Notes under the pieces: model-generated
What the model was told of the DNA's origin: nothing
Database searches by the model: none
What the model saw: only the letters and a program-made list of their open reading frames with translations
Made by a program: the position numbers and the translations under genes
Assembly: GCA_963771305.1 (NCBI GenBank)
Contig: CAVYTS010000016.1
Location: 1-64,000, forward strand
DNA length: 64,000 bases
Direction: 5' to 3'
Source of the DNA: CAJCIT01 sp963771305
GTDB taxonomy: Bacteria > Acidobacteriota > Terriglobia > Bryobacterales > Bryobacteraceae
Shown: positions 1-9,051 of the stretch, piece by piece
Layout: each line of letters starts with the position of its first letter
How positions within the stretch are numbered: position 1 is the first letter of the stretch

Positions 1-332
1 GACTTCTGCTCCGCGGTCAGGCCGCCTTTCGACAGCCTCAGTCGCCGAAGCGACACAAAGCAGATCTCCTGAGGTAAGTTCAGCTGCCTTCCGTGCACAG
101 TCGCCGAATCTACGCTTCGCATCCTTGATGGATATGGACTTTGCGGTAAGTCGCCCGCTCGTCCGACGCTAACGCCTTCTATCCGGTTCTTGTCCATCGA
201 CTCGCACATTTGATCCATGCTTCTTTCAGACCCCGCCTCGCGGCGGTAGCCCTTGCATTATCACTAGCCCTTCACCTCCATCAGGTTGGGCCGGGACTTT
301 CACCCTTAAGCTGCTGAACATGCTCAGCACAC
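1..332 (-). mobile_element. Group II intron, 5' portion (copy 1, runs off the window)
   Basis: This stretch is the reverse complement of 4900-5231. I compared it line by line and found no mismatch over 332 bp. Position 332 on the minus strand is the intron 5' end, starting GTGTG, and the rest of the intron lies to the left of the window. Identity stops one side of a shared GTC at the exon edge, where the flanking DNA becomes unrelated. The copy is in inverted orientation to copy 2, so 333-4899 is bounded by two intron heads facing each other. Perfect identity suggests recent movement or duplication. Confidence 0.93.
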
Positions 333-338
333 GACTAA

Positions 339-351
339 CCCGCTTCGCGGG
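339..351 (-). other. Stem-loop beside intron copy 1 insertion point
   Basis: On the minus strand a 5-bp stem with a 3-nt loop (CCCGC-GAA-GCGGG) is followed by TTAGTC and then the intron 5' end. Copy 2 has a comparable small stem-loop (GCACC-TCA-GGTGC, 4880-4892) seven bases before its insertion point. Class IIC introns are known to choose sites just 3' of a stem-loop with only a short IBS1, which fits. The rest of 334-488 shows no gene. It ends with a clear ribosome-binding site, AAAGGAG, seven bases before the recombinase ATG at 489. Confidence 0.55.
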
Positions 352-488
352 ATTTCGGTAGCAGAAGCACGGATGGAAGGACAGCCGCTATCTGCGCTGT
401 GTTTTTCAGCTGTACTTTGAGGACTCCATTTTTGCGGAAATATTGAGTTGCTGCTTGCAGCACATCCCATTTCGCAAAGGAGTCCCTT

Positions 489-1370
489 ATGACATCCCTT
501 CGGCAACGCATGACCGAAGACATGCAGGTGCGGAATCTAGCACTGAACACGCAAATGTCATACGTGCAACAGGTCTCTCTGTTCGCACGCCACTTCAACA
601 AATCACCGGAAATGCTGGGTCCGGAGGAGATCCGCGCCTATCAGGTGTACCTCACCAACGAAAAGAAGTTGGCGCCCAGTTCCATTCTCACCGCCGTCGG
701 AGCGCTGCGCTTTCTGTACAAAGTCTCTCTGAAGAAAGCCTGGATCTTCGAGGACGTCATCCCGGCGCCCAAGAAGCCGGAAACGCTGCCCATCGTGCTG
801 AGCCCAGAAGAAGTCCTCCAGTTTCTCGACTGCATCGGCGGCACCAAGCATCGCGCCATCCTGACCACTTGCTACGCGGCCGGCCTGCGCATCTCGGAAG
901 CCGTCCGCCTCACCGCACCTGACATTGATAGCGCGCGGATGGTGATTCGCGTCGATCAAGGAAAGGGCCGAAAGGATCGGTACGTGATGTTATCCCCAAA
1001 GCTGCTGGAAGTCCTGCGTGACTGGTGGCGAGTGGAAAGACCCAAACAGTGGCTCTTCCCAGGCGATATTCCTGGCCGGCACATCAGCACGGATGCGGTG
1101 GAGCAAGCGTGTCAAAAAGCTCGTCGTCGTTGCCCCATTCCGAAGCCCATTACGCCTCACAGTTTGCGGCATGCCTTCGCTGTTCATTTGCTGGAAGCCG
1201 GCACCGACGTCCGCACCATTCAGTTATTGCTCGGTCACCGCAGTCTGGCGACCACAGCACGTTACCTGCGCATCGCGACCAGCAAAGTGTGCTCGACATC
1301 GAGTCCGCTCGACCTGCTACCTCGCCCTGTTCCCGTTGCGCCCAAGCCCGCCACGCCTCAGTATTTCTGA
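489..1370 (+). CDS. Tyrosine recombinase/integrase paired with an IS91-type transposase
   Basis: This 293-residue protein has an N-terminal SAM-like core-binding domain (about residues 5-90) and a C-terminal catalytic domain. The full catalytic set is visible: Arg133 (GLRISE), His224 and Arg227 (PHSLRHAF), His250 (LLGHRS) and Tyr259 (TARYL). AAAGGAG sits seven bases upstream of the ATG. The stop codon is followed 11 bp later by the IS91-type transposase start, so the two are probably co-transcribed. Some IS91-family elements are known to carry such an upstream integrase-like gene. It is intact and could be active, either as part of that element or as a remnant of another. Confidence 0.9.
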   Translation: MTSLRQRMTEDMQVRNLALNTQMSYVQQVSLFARHFNKSPEMLGPEEIRAYQVYLTNEKKLAPSSILTAVGALRFLYKVSLKKAWIFEDVIPAPKKPETLPIVLSPEEVLQFLDCIGGTKHRAILTTCYAAGLRISEAVRLTAPDIDSARMVIRVDQGKGRKDRYVMLSPKLLEVLRDWWRVERPKQWLFPGDIPGRHISTDAVEQACQKARRRCPIPKPITPHSLRHAFAVHLLEAGTDVRTIQLLLGHRSLATTARYLRIATSKVCSTSSPLDLLPRPVPVAPKPATPQYF

Positions 1371-1381
1371 GCGACGGGCTC

Positions 1382-2587
1382 ATGGATCGGCCGAAGCTGG
1401 AAGTGGCGGATGTCTTTCGCCGCTACGGCGCCACCTATCGACAAAAGCATGGTGCGTCGATGTCCACCGCGCAGCGGCGCGTCATGTCCGCAATTGAGCT
1501 GTGCCGAACGGCGGCCTTAGGAGGCCATCTCGAGCGATGCGACGAGTGCGGCCATGAGCGAAATTGCTTCAACAGCTGCCGTGATCGGCATTGCCCAAAA
1601 TGCCAATCGCTTGCTCGAGCGCAGTGGATCGAGGATCGTCAAGCCGAGCTGCTTGACTGCCCGTACTTTCACGTCGTATTCACCGTCCCGGAAGAGATTG
1701 CCGCGATCGCCTACCAGAACAAAGAAGTGGTCTATGACATCCTCTTCCGGACCACAGCCGAGACTCTAAAAATCATCGCCGCCGATCCCCAGCATCTGGG
1801 GGCGGAAATCGGCTTCTTCGCCGTGCTCCACAGTTGGGGGCAGAACCTCCAATTTCATCCCCACTTGCATTGTGTCGTGCCCGGCGGTGGGCTGTCGCCC
1901 GATGGGCAACGCTGGATCTCTTGCCGGCCGAACTTCTTTTTGCCCGTCCGCGTTCTGTCGCAGCTTTTCCGACGCCTGTTCCTGGAATCCTTGCAGAAGC
2001 CATTCGATTCGGGGAGATTGCAGTTTTTCGGGCGCTTGGAGCGACTTCGTGAACGCCTCGTTTTCGCCCGGCATATCGCAGAATGGAAGGAACACGAGTG
2101 GGTAGTCTATGCCAAGCGCCCGTTCGCCGGACCCCAGCAAGTACTCGACTACGTGGGCCGATACACTCACCGCGTTGCTATCTCTAACAACCGCCTGCTC
2201 GATATCGAAAACGATCAAGTTTGTTTTCAGTGGAAAGATTATCGAACTGGCGGCCAAGTGAAAACGATGACCTTGTCGGCCGATGAATTCATCCGGCGTT
2301 TCTTACTCCACGTGTTACCGAACGGCCTCCAACGCATCCGCTACTACGGTCTCCTGGGAAACCGCTATCGGCAAGAGAAACTCGCCCAATGCCGCCGCCT
2401 GCTTGGCATGCACATGCCTGACCAGCACAGCGTGCCGCCGGTCGAGCAGGGCTACCGCGACCGATGCGAAGCTCTCACGGGCAGTTCGTTGCGGCAGTGT
2501 CCGCAATGCCGGCGTGGTCGCATGGTGTCGATCGCGATGCTGCCGCGGTGTCCCGACTATTCTCCTCTGATCATCGACTCATCATGA
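1382..2587 (+). CDS. IS91-family (HUH, rolling-circle) transposase
   Basis: The protein has 401 residues from the ATG at 1382. The open frame extends upstream to 1025, but that part overlaps the recombinase catalytic domain and is rejected. An N-terminal zinc-binding region (CDECGHE, then CRDRHCPKC) is followed by the HUH-type motif FHPHLHCVV. A catalytic-tyrosine segment YVGRYTHR comes next, then the conserved C-terminal region (RYYGLLGNR). All are typical of IS91/IS801 single-strand DNA transposases. It appears full length. The ends of the element could not be fixed because IS91 elements have no inverted repeats or target duplications. Confidence 0.9.
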   Translation: MDRPKLEVADVFRRYGATYRQKHGASMSTAQRRVMSAIELCRTAALGGHLERCDECGHERNCFNSCRDRHCPKCQSLARAQWIEDRQAELLDCPYFHVVFTVPEEIAAIAYQNKEVVYDILFRTTAETLKIIAADPQHLGAEIGFFAVLHSWGQNLQFHPHLHCVVPGGGLSPDGQRWISCRPNFFLPVRVLSQLFRRLFLESLQKPFDSGRLQFFGRLERLRERLVFARHIAEWKEHEWVVYAKRPFAGPQQVLDYVGRYTHRVAISNNRLLDIENDQVCFQWKDYRTGGQVKTMTLSADEFIRRFLLHVLPNGLQRIRYYGLLGNRYRQEKLAQCRRLLGMHMPDQHSVPPVEQGYRDRCEALTGSSLRQCPQCRRGRMVSIAMLPRCPDYSPLIIDSS

Positions 2588-2931
2588 TCCGCAGCTCGCT
2601 CTTTCGAACTCGTGACTCGATGTCTGGACTTCGCCAGTACAGCGGCGAAGTGTTGTTCGAAGCGCACCGTTTGGTTGTGGCGCGTTCGAGCAAGGCCGGC
2701 AAGACCCGCTCGTCTCGCTCCTCGGTTACATCGAGTCGCCACCTGGCATCGTTATGGTCAATCCAGTTCCAGCTACCGCTGACTCTCAGCGCATTCGCGA
2801 GCCAAGGTGGATCATTCAACGCCCATAGCCCGAGCTGTGGTGCAGCGGCTTAGTCCAATCCATTTTTAGCCCACCGTCGCGGCGTTGACACTTTGCGTTG
2901 CACCTGAACATCCACCCGCCGCGCCGCCGAG
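2588..2931. other. Non-coding tail after the IS91-type transposase
   Basis: No convincing gene is seen in these about 340 bp. The stretch lies between the transposase stop and the point where the neighbouring integrase loses homology (about 2947). It probably contains the terminal end of the IS91-type element, but I could not recognise the end itself. The short frames here have no homology I recognise. Confidence 0.4.
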
Positions 2932-3773
2932 CTAAAAATGCTCTGCCAAATCATGAGGCGCAATTCCGGGAACTCCCGCAGCCACCGCATACGGCCGCAG
3001 CAACTGCCAGATCACTTTCTCAGTCAGGCGCTCTCCACGAATCTGATCACCTCGGCTGACCGGTCGCAGCACGCGGCCCTCGGTCAATCCTGCCGCTGAC
3101 GTCCATGCGTCGATCGCGCTCTTCACCCATGTAGGCATCGGGATTGTGCGCACGCGACCGTGCTTGCCGACCAAGTCAATGATGCACCACCTGTTATCTC
3201 GCTGCTGGATGTGCTTGAGGGTGAGTGCCTCCACTTCAGACCGGCGCAGACCGCAGCCGAGCAACACCGCCAACATCGCCCGGTCCCGCAATCCCTTCTT
3301 GGTTGTCACGTCCGGCGCGTTTAGCAACGCCTCGCCTGCCGGATCGACAGCCAGTTGCCCACACGCACGCCTTTGGACTTGGCACCCTTCACTCGTGCGA
3401 TGCCGGCTGCGAGTTCCGGCGCCAGCAGTCCGTTGTCGGCCGCCTCGACCGCCAGTTTCCGAACGGCGGTGATTCGGACGTTGATAGATACGAAGCCGAG
3501 GCCGCGGGCTTCCAGGGCTACGCGCCAGGCGCTCACGGTGGCCTTCGTTAGGCCGGCCCGCGGCTCCTGGCTGTACCAGGCGAAGAACTCGTCGAGCCCC
3601 AGGTTGTAAACCCGTTTCGTAATCGGCGACGAGACGCCGTCGAGGACTAGGGCCTTCAGTCTGCGCCAATCTGCGGCTCGGTCCGCCACTACTAAGTCAT
3701 TCATTTTCAGTCGTTTTAATGGGCAATATCCGAAGCCATTGTGGACATTAGCTCGGGTTGGCAAGGACATCAA
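2932..3773 (-). pseudogene. Tyrosine recombinase, frameshifted and 3'-truncated
   Basis: The N-terminal core-binding part is read from 3773 down to about 3330. The catalytic part continues in another frame (block-I arginine in LGCGLRRSEVEAL, then GKHGRVRTIPMP), so there is one frameshift. The protein then runs to APHDL and ends in unrelated residues and a stop at 2932. The block II arginine, second histidine and catalytic tyrosine are missing. The loss point (about 2947) faces the IS91-type element, so insertion or one-ended transposition may have removed the tail. It cannot be an active recombinase. Confidence 0.85.
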
Positions 3774-3905
3774 GTCACGTACGTGAAAGGTATTAACCGT
3801 TAAGTGGGTCCTGCGGGCCTTTCGGTCCGAATGACGTCAAAAGGATGTAAAATGCAGGTGCTGTGCCGTTGAATTCGTCGTGGGATTAACCCGTTTTGCG
3901 CGCAG

Positions 3906-4697
3906 ATGATTAACTCGAAACGGATCATTGTCGTATTACCCGCCTACAACGCTGCCCGGACGTTAGCAGCTACTGTCTCCGACCTTCCGGAAGTCATTGA
4001 CCAAGTGATACTCGTCGACGATTGCAGCAGCGATGAAACAGTTGCCGTGGCGCGCCAGCTCGGCCTGACGGTTGTCGTTCACGATGAGAACCGCGGGTAT
4101 GGTGGGAACCAAAAAACGTGCTATGCGGCCGCACTGTCCCACAACGCCGACGTTGTGGTGATGATTCACCCGGACTATCAATATTCGCCGCTGCTCGCAA
4201 CGGCCTTGGCTAGCATGGTCGCCTACGGCGTTTATGACGCGGCGTTGGGTTCGCGCATTCTCGGCGGCCAAGCTCTACGCGGCGGGATGCCGGTCTACAA
4301 GTACATCTCGAATCGCCTGTTGACCGTCTTCGAGAACCTGATGCTAGGCACCAGCCTTTCCGAATACCACACGGGCTACCGCGCTTTCAGCCGCCAACTC
4401 ATTGAAGCGCTTCCGCTTGAAGAGAACTCCGACGATTTTGTGTTTGACAACCAGATGCTGGTGCAGGCGATCGTGTTAGGCAGCCGGATCGGGGAGGTTT
4501 CCTGTCCGGCACGCTATTTCCCGGAAGCTTCCTCGATCAATTTCAGCCGTAGCCAGAAGTATGGAATCGGCGTGCTGGGAGTTGCAATCCAGGGACGCCT
4601 CGCCAAGTCAGGGCTTTTCCGAAAGTCTGCGCGGTTCCGGTTCCAGAACGCGCTACTGCCTTCTGGTTATCCCTTCGCGCTGTCAAAGCGTCCGTGA
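3906..4697 (+). CDS. Family 2 glycosyltransferase (polyprenyl-phosphate glycosyltransferase-like)
   Basis: The protein has 263 residues with a GT-A fold start (IIVVLPAYNAARTL). It carries a DDCSSDET nucleotide-sugar/metal motif near residue 38 and HPDYQYSP in the acceptor/metal region. This resembles the DPM1-like GT2 enzymes that charge polyprenyl phosphate with a sugar from a nucleotide donor. No C-terminal membrane segments are seen, so it is likely a peripheral cytoplasmic-face enzyme. Its stop overlaps the GTG start of the next gene (GTGA at 4694-4697). That next gene is a GT39-like membrane transferase, which would use the lipid-linked sugar the GT2 makes. The pairing suggests a two-step surface glycosylation pathway, which is inferred from context. 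Confidence 0.85.
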   Translation: MINSKRIIVVLPAYNAARTLAATVSDLPEVIDQVILVDDCSSDETVAVARQLGLTVVVHDENRGYGGNQKTCYAAALSHNADVVVMIHPDYQYSPLLATALASMVAYGVYDAALGSRILGGQALRGGMPVYKYISNRLLTVFENLMLGTSLSEYHTGYRAFSRQLIEALPLEENSDDFVFDNQMLVQAIVLGSRIGEVSCPARYFPEASSINFSRSQKYGIGVLGVAIQGRLAKSGLFRKSARFRFQNALLPSGYPFALSKRP

Positions 4698-7600
4698 ACT
4701 GGCCGGGATCGCAAGCGATGTTGTTTCGCTCCGGTAGAATCGAAACGGGAATCCTTTGCCTGCTGGTGGCGCTGTGCGTGGTGCGCTTTTGGCTGATGCC
4801 ACTCCCATCCAGCTTTTGGGTGGACGAGAGTGTCACAGCGTATGTCGTCCAGAATCCGCACGATCCCTCGTTCGTAATCGCACCTCAGGTGCCGCTGTCG
4901 TGTGCTGAGCATGTTCAGCAGCTTAAGGGTGAAAGTCCCGGCCCAACCTGATGGAGGTGAAGGGCTAGTGATAATGCAAGGGCTACCGCCGCGAGGCGGG
5001 GTCTGAAAGAAGCATGGATCAAATGTGCGAGTCGATGGACAAGAACCGGATAGAAGGCGTTAGCGTCGGACGAGCGGGCGACTTACCGCAAAGTCCATAT
5101 CCATCAAGGATGCGAAGCGTAGATTCGGCGACTGTGCACGGAAGGCAGCTGAACTTACCTCAGGAGATCTGCTTTGTGTCGCTTCGGCGACTGAGGCTGT
5201 CGAAAGGCGGCCTGACCGCGGAGCAGAAGTCAGCAGAGGGCATAGTAGGTCATGACGTCGGCAAGGATAGTGAGGCACTCCGAAAGCCGAAAGGCGGAGC
5301 AATGGATAGGCCAAGCCGGGAACGATGGCCGAAGGCCCGAACGAGAAGGAGAGGCCAGTAGGCCATGAGTCTCAAGGACGACAAGCAGCGGAATATCCAG
5401 AGGGAACTGGACTTCTCATCGGAGCCGACGGGTGAAGCCCGAGAGGCGGGAAGGGAAGAGATTGAACCGTCCGGGGCGACGAATGGGACCGAAAACCCAG
5501 CTAGCACGAATCGATTGATGGAGGCAGTATGTGAGCGAGAAAACCTGAAGGCAGCATTGCGGCAGGTGAAGGCCAATAAAGGAAGTCCGGGCGTCGACGG
5601 GATGACCGTCGTCGGATTGAAGGACTTCCTGAAACAGCACTGGCCAACCATCCGGGAACAACTGTTGAATGGAACCTATGAACCGAAACCGGTGAGACGG
5701 GTGGAAATCCCCAAGCCGGATGGAGGGGTGCGAAAACTTGGCATTCCTTCGGCGTTGGATCGATTTATCCAACAGGCGGTGTTGCAGGTTCTGCAGAGGC
5801 GGTGGGACCGGACGTTTTCCGATCACAGCTATGGGTTCCGACCGGGACGGTCGGCTCATCAGGCGGTGGCACGGGCGCAGCAGTATATCGCCGAAGGCCA
5901 CGGCTGGTGCGTTGATTTTGATCTGGAGAAATTCTTCGATCGGGTCAATCACGACAAACTGATGGGTCAGATCGCCAAACGGGTCGAGGACAAGCGGCTG
6001 CTGAAACTCATCCGGGCATTCTTGAATGCCGGGGTGATGGAGAACGGGTTGGTCAGCCCAAGCGTAGAAGGGACTCCACAAGGAGGCCCACTTTCACCAC
6101 TGCTCAGTAACCTCGTGCTCGACGAACTCGACCGGGAGTTGGAGCGCCGGGGCCATCGCTTCGTTCGATACGCGGACGACTGCAATATCTACGTCAGCAG
6201 CGAGCGGGCGGGGCAACGGGTGATGGAGAGCGTTACGCAATTCATCACGCAAAAGCTCAAGCTCAAGGTGAATGAGACGAAGAGTGCGGTGGCACGACCG
6301 CAGGAACGGAAGTTTCTCGGGTTCAGCTTTACGGCCGGTCCGGAGGTCAAGCGCGTGATTGCGCGTAAGGCCATGGATCGGTTCAAGCGGCGAATCCGGG
6401 AGATCACGCGACGGGCCAAAGGCGTCAGCATGGAGACGACGATGGAGGAACTGGCACCATATATGCGGGGCTGGCGCAGCTATTTCGGATTCTGCGAAAC
6501 GCCTGAAGTGTTGATCGGCTTGACCCGCTGGGTCCGGCTGCGCCTCAGGGCAGCTATGTGGCGGCAGTGGAAAACTCCGCGCCGTCGCCGAGCGGCTCTG
6601 TTGGAACTGGGGGTACGGGAGCGGCTGGCGAGCAATACCGCCGGCAGCGGTCGCGGCCCCTGGTATCTCGCGAAGGCCACGGCCCTCTGCGTAGGGCTTT
6701 CTAACGCTTACTTCAAATCGCTCGGACTTCCCTCATTGTTCGAGGAGTGTTAGCGTAACCGACTCGAACCGCCGTGTACGGACCCGTACGCACGGTGGTG
6801 TGGGAGGAGGGGAGCCGCGAAGCTTCCCCCTATCCCGATCATTTATTATTTCTTTCCCCGTTTGTCTACTGCCGTGCTCGGCACTTCCGAAGTAGCGTAC
6901 CGGCTTCCTTCGCTCGTGATGATGGCCATCGCGCTGTGGCTGATCACACGGCTCACGGCACGGTTGATTCACCCGCACGCGGCCTGGTTTGTGGTGCTGG
7001 CTTGCTTCTCGCTGCGCGGCCTGAACTTCGAAGCAATCGATGCGCGCCCTTATGCCCTCGGAATTCTCGTTGCATCGGCGAGCATACTTTTTCTCGCCCG
7101 CTGGCTGGATAGAGCGCAGTGGATCGACGCTCTGTGGTTCGCCACAGCCGCCGCCTTGTTGTGGCGCGTCCAGCTCGTCTTCTGGCCCTTTTACCTGGTC
7201 TACGGAATCTATGCAGCCGTCCGATTGATTAGGCACGAAACGCCTGTGCAAATTCAGAGTCTGTTGGCTGTGTATTTCGCAGTAGGGCTCGTGCTGTTAC
7301 CGGTGGCATTAGAGTCGCTGAGCATCTTAAGGCAAGCCGGAGCTCATGTCATCGTCAAACTACCGACCCGGCGCGATCTCATACATGGGGTCGAGTTTTC
7401 TTTCGTGGCCCTCTGCCCTGTCGCCGCTTGGTTGCTCCGACGGTTGATCGGCCGCCAGGCTAAGCCCGTCAGGTGCGGCGGCAGTTCTCTCGTTCTTTGC
7501 CTCTCCTGGTGGTCAGTGGCGCCGGTAGCGATTTTTGCCTTCTCGTGGATCACAGGAAATAGCGTCTTTGTAGCTCGCTACTATTCTGAAGCCGCGCCTG

Positions 7601-8133
7601 GCGTGGCGTTCGCGGCTGCGGCGTTAAGCGCACTCTTTCTGCCCGCGCGCTGGTGGAAACCGGTGTCGATTGCGTTCGGAATCGGTGTCCTGATCGTCGT
7701 CGGTGACTGGACGCAGTTTTGGCCGATACATTCCCAATCGCGCTGGCGCGCGGCTTCGCAAGCCATTACAGCGGCAGGCGCACAATCCGGCACGCCGGTC
7801 ATCTGTCCGAGTCCTTTCGTCGAGGCTCAGTCCCCCTTGTGGTATCCCAATTACCCCATGCCCGATTTTCTCTCCTGCCATCTTCTCTTTTATCCGTTTC
7901 CGGGAACGAAGCACCTCTTTCCATTCTTGTCGTCCCCCGAGGCAGAGAGGTCTGCGGCCGGCCTTGTGCAGTCGAGACTCGCACCAGCCCGGAGGTTCTT
8001 TCTCTATGGCGGCAGGAACAATGTCCGTTATTGGCGTGATTGGTTCGCCGGCCAACCAAAGCTTGCCGGCTGGTCTAACCATTCACTCGGGAACTTTGGA
8101 GACGTGGATGCCGTTGTCTTCGAGGCGCCGTGA
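4694..8133 (+). CDS. GT39/ArnT-like membrane glycosyltransferase split by a group II intron
   Basis: Exon 1 is 4694-4899, with a GTG start overlapping the GT2 stop. Exon 2 is 6840-8133. Joining the exons gives 1500 nt, an uninterrupted 499-residue protein. The junction codon is TC plus C and reads VPLS-IYYFFPRL. Exon 1 holds a first membrane segment and the loop motif FWVDES, where GT-C enzymes keep an acidic catalytic pair. Exon 2 begins with the family-typical GTSEVAYRLPS and then about ten hydrophobic segments. It probably transfers a polyprenyl-linked sugar made by the upstream GT2. Without splicing, translation would run into intron sequence and stop at 4951. Function therefore depends on splicing, on RNA evidence or on the gene being dispensable. 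Confidence 0.85.
5365..6753 (+). CDS. ltrA: Group II intron reverse transcriptase/maturase
   Basis: The 462-residue protein has a full reverse transcriptase domain (about residues 55-330) with RT motifs FRPGRSAHQAV, VDFDLEKFFD, TPQGGPLSPLL and the catalytic YADD at residues 269-272. A maturase/thumb region follows (RGWRSYFGFCE, then GPWYLAKA). There is no C-terminal HNH endonuclease with paired cysteines. Endonuclease-free proteins are usual for class IIC introns, which prime on lagging-strand DNA. It would bind its own intron RNA, help splicing and reverse-splice into new sites. It looks intact, so it could also act on copy 1 in trans. Confidence 0.95.
   Translation: MSLKDDKQRNIQRELDFSSEPTGEAREAGREEIEPSGATNGTENPASTNRLMEAVCERENLKAALRQVKANKGSPGVDGMTVVGLKDFLKQHWPTIREQLLNGTYEPKPVRRVEIPKPDGGVRKLGIPSALDRFIQQAVLQVLQRRWDRTFSDHSYGFRPGRSAHQAVARAQQYIAEGHGWCVDFDLEKFFDRVNHDKLMGQIAKRVEDKRLLKLIRAFLNAGVMENGLVSPSVEGTPQGGPLSPLLSNLVLDELDRELERRGHRFVRYADDCNIYVSSERAGQRVMESVTQFITQKLKLKVNETKSAVARPQERKFLGFSFTAGPEVKRVIARKAMDRFKRRIREITRRAKGVSMETTMEELAPYMRGWRSYFGFCETPEVLIGLTRWVRLRLRAAMWRQWKTPRRRRAALLELGVRERLASNTAGSGRGPWYLAKATALCVGLSNAYFKSLGLPSLFEEC
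6769..6801 (+). ncRNA. Group II intron domain V catalytic hairpin
   Basis: CCGCCGTG at 6769-6776 pairs with CACGGTGG, including one G-U pair opposite the catalytic-triad G. A small bulge and a TACGG/CGTA distal stem follow. The triad is CGC rather than the AGC usual in IIA/IIB introns. This is read by eye from pairing and was not folded computationally. Confidence 0.75.
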
Positions 8134-8673
8134 ATCGGCATAGCTATGCGCCGCCTAGATCAATCACTTGCTTTTATCGCCGGTGTATCCCTTTCTGCCG
8201 CCCAGGCGAAACATGTTTTCTCAGCTTCTGCCTGTACAGACGGTACGGCGGCGATAGCGAGAATGCTTGAGATCGCCACCTGCCAAGCGATGCTTCCGCT
8301 AGCCGGATCGCTTGTGACTTGGCATTGGCTAGGAGGCAAAGAGAACGGCACCGGCTAGACTGCGATGAAGCTGGTCGGAAAAGAATGACGCCGACGTCGC
8401 GGCCTGTCGTTTCACCGACTCCCCCTGCGAAATCTCCTTGGCACAATCACACTCCTCAAAGTCCGGTTATGGGAGACTGCCAGATCATACGTAGCAGCGG
8501 CGACAGACAGCCGCCCAATCTTCTTCCTGCGCGTTATCCCGCAATATCGGAAGCGAATCTGGCCTGCAGTGAGCCCTACGCCGGCGGACCGAGTTCGACA
8601 AGACCGTGTGTTCGATAGGACCGACTGGAATAGCATACGCTAAAACAACGGATCGACGAGAACGGAGTCGTGC
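8134..8673. other. Intergenic region without a recognisable gene
   Basis: These about 540 bp after the GT39-like gene contain only short frames in several registers with no motif or composition that convinces me. No terminator with a U-tract, IS end or RNA gene was recognised. The last bases before 8674 hold a plausible purine-rich ribosome-binding site (GAACGGAG). Confidence 0.5.
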
Positions 8674-8964
8674 GTGAAAATCCTGGTCAGGTGTCCGGTA
8701 TGTGGGCGATGGGTTCTGCTGGGCTTTCCGCATCGTGTCTGCGCTGCAGGAAACGGCTCGACGATCGTTTCGGAAGGCTACTCAGTACGCTTGGATCGTC
8801 TACTTTCGACCGCAAAAGTTCGCACGTACCTCAGTGCTCCTGGAAACCGTGCGACGCTTTTCAATCGACAGCTGTTGTCGGCCCGGAAGCGAAGTTCGAA
8901 CCAGATTTCGGAACAGGAAGCGAAGGAGCTCATTGAACTCTTCCAGAGGTTATTCGGCGAGTAA
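8674..8964 (+). CDS. Small hypothetical protein with an N-terminal Cys pair
   Basis: A 96-residue frame starts at GTG with GAACGGAG a few bases upstream. The N-terminus contains CPVCGRWV and a further Cys/His (PHRVC), which could be a degenerate zinc knuckle. The C-terminus (ISEQEAKELIELFQRLF) looks like an amphipathic helix. Other frames overlap it and I do not recognise a family, so it may not be a real gene. It is not clearly linked to its neighbours. Confidence 0.35.
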   Translation: MKILVRCPVCGRWVLLGFPHRVCAAGNGSTIVSEGYSVRLDRLLSTAKVRTYLSAPGNRATLFNRQLLSARKRSSNQISEQEAKELIELFQRLFGE

Positions 8965-9051
8965 TGGAGCGTCGATGCCCGTTGCCATTCTTGGTGCTTA
9001 GCTCGACCCGTCGGCTCTCGCCCGCGCTGCCTGGTTGGCCGCCTCAGTCTC

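Larger units (their letters stand above)
4900..6839 (+). mobile_element. Group II intron (class IIC-like), full-length copy 2
   Basis: This 1,940-bp intron starts GTGTG at 4900 and ends at ...CCCTATCCCGAT (6839). It carries an intron-encoded protein at 5365-6753 in the domain IV position, then domain V (about 6769-6801) and domain VI. The domain V triad reads CGC, with a G-U wobble in the opposite strand, which is characteristic of class IIC introns. The 5' boundary is supported by copy 1 diverging at the same point. The 3' boundary is supported by exact restoration of the GT39 reading frame. It lies in sense orientation in its host gene, so it could be spliced from that mRNA. Confidence 0.92.

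Noticed and set aside
1025..1381. Long upstream extension of the IS91 transposase reading frame
   Set aside because: It overlaps the catalytic domain of the recombinase in another frame and shows no transposase motif. The ATG at 1382 gives the normal length.
8146..8358. 70-residue plus-strand frame after the GT39-like gene
   Set aside because: It lacks a ribosome-binding site and any recognisable pattern, and a comparable antisense frame exists at the same place.
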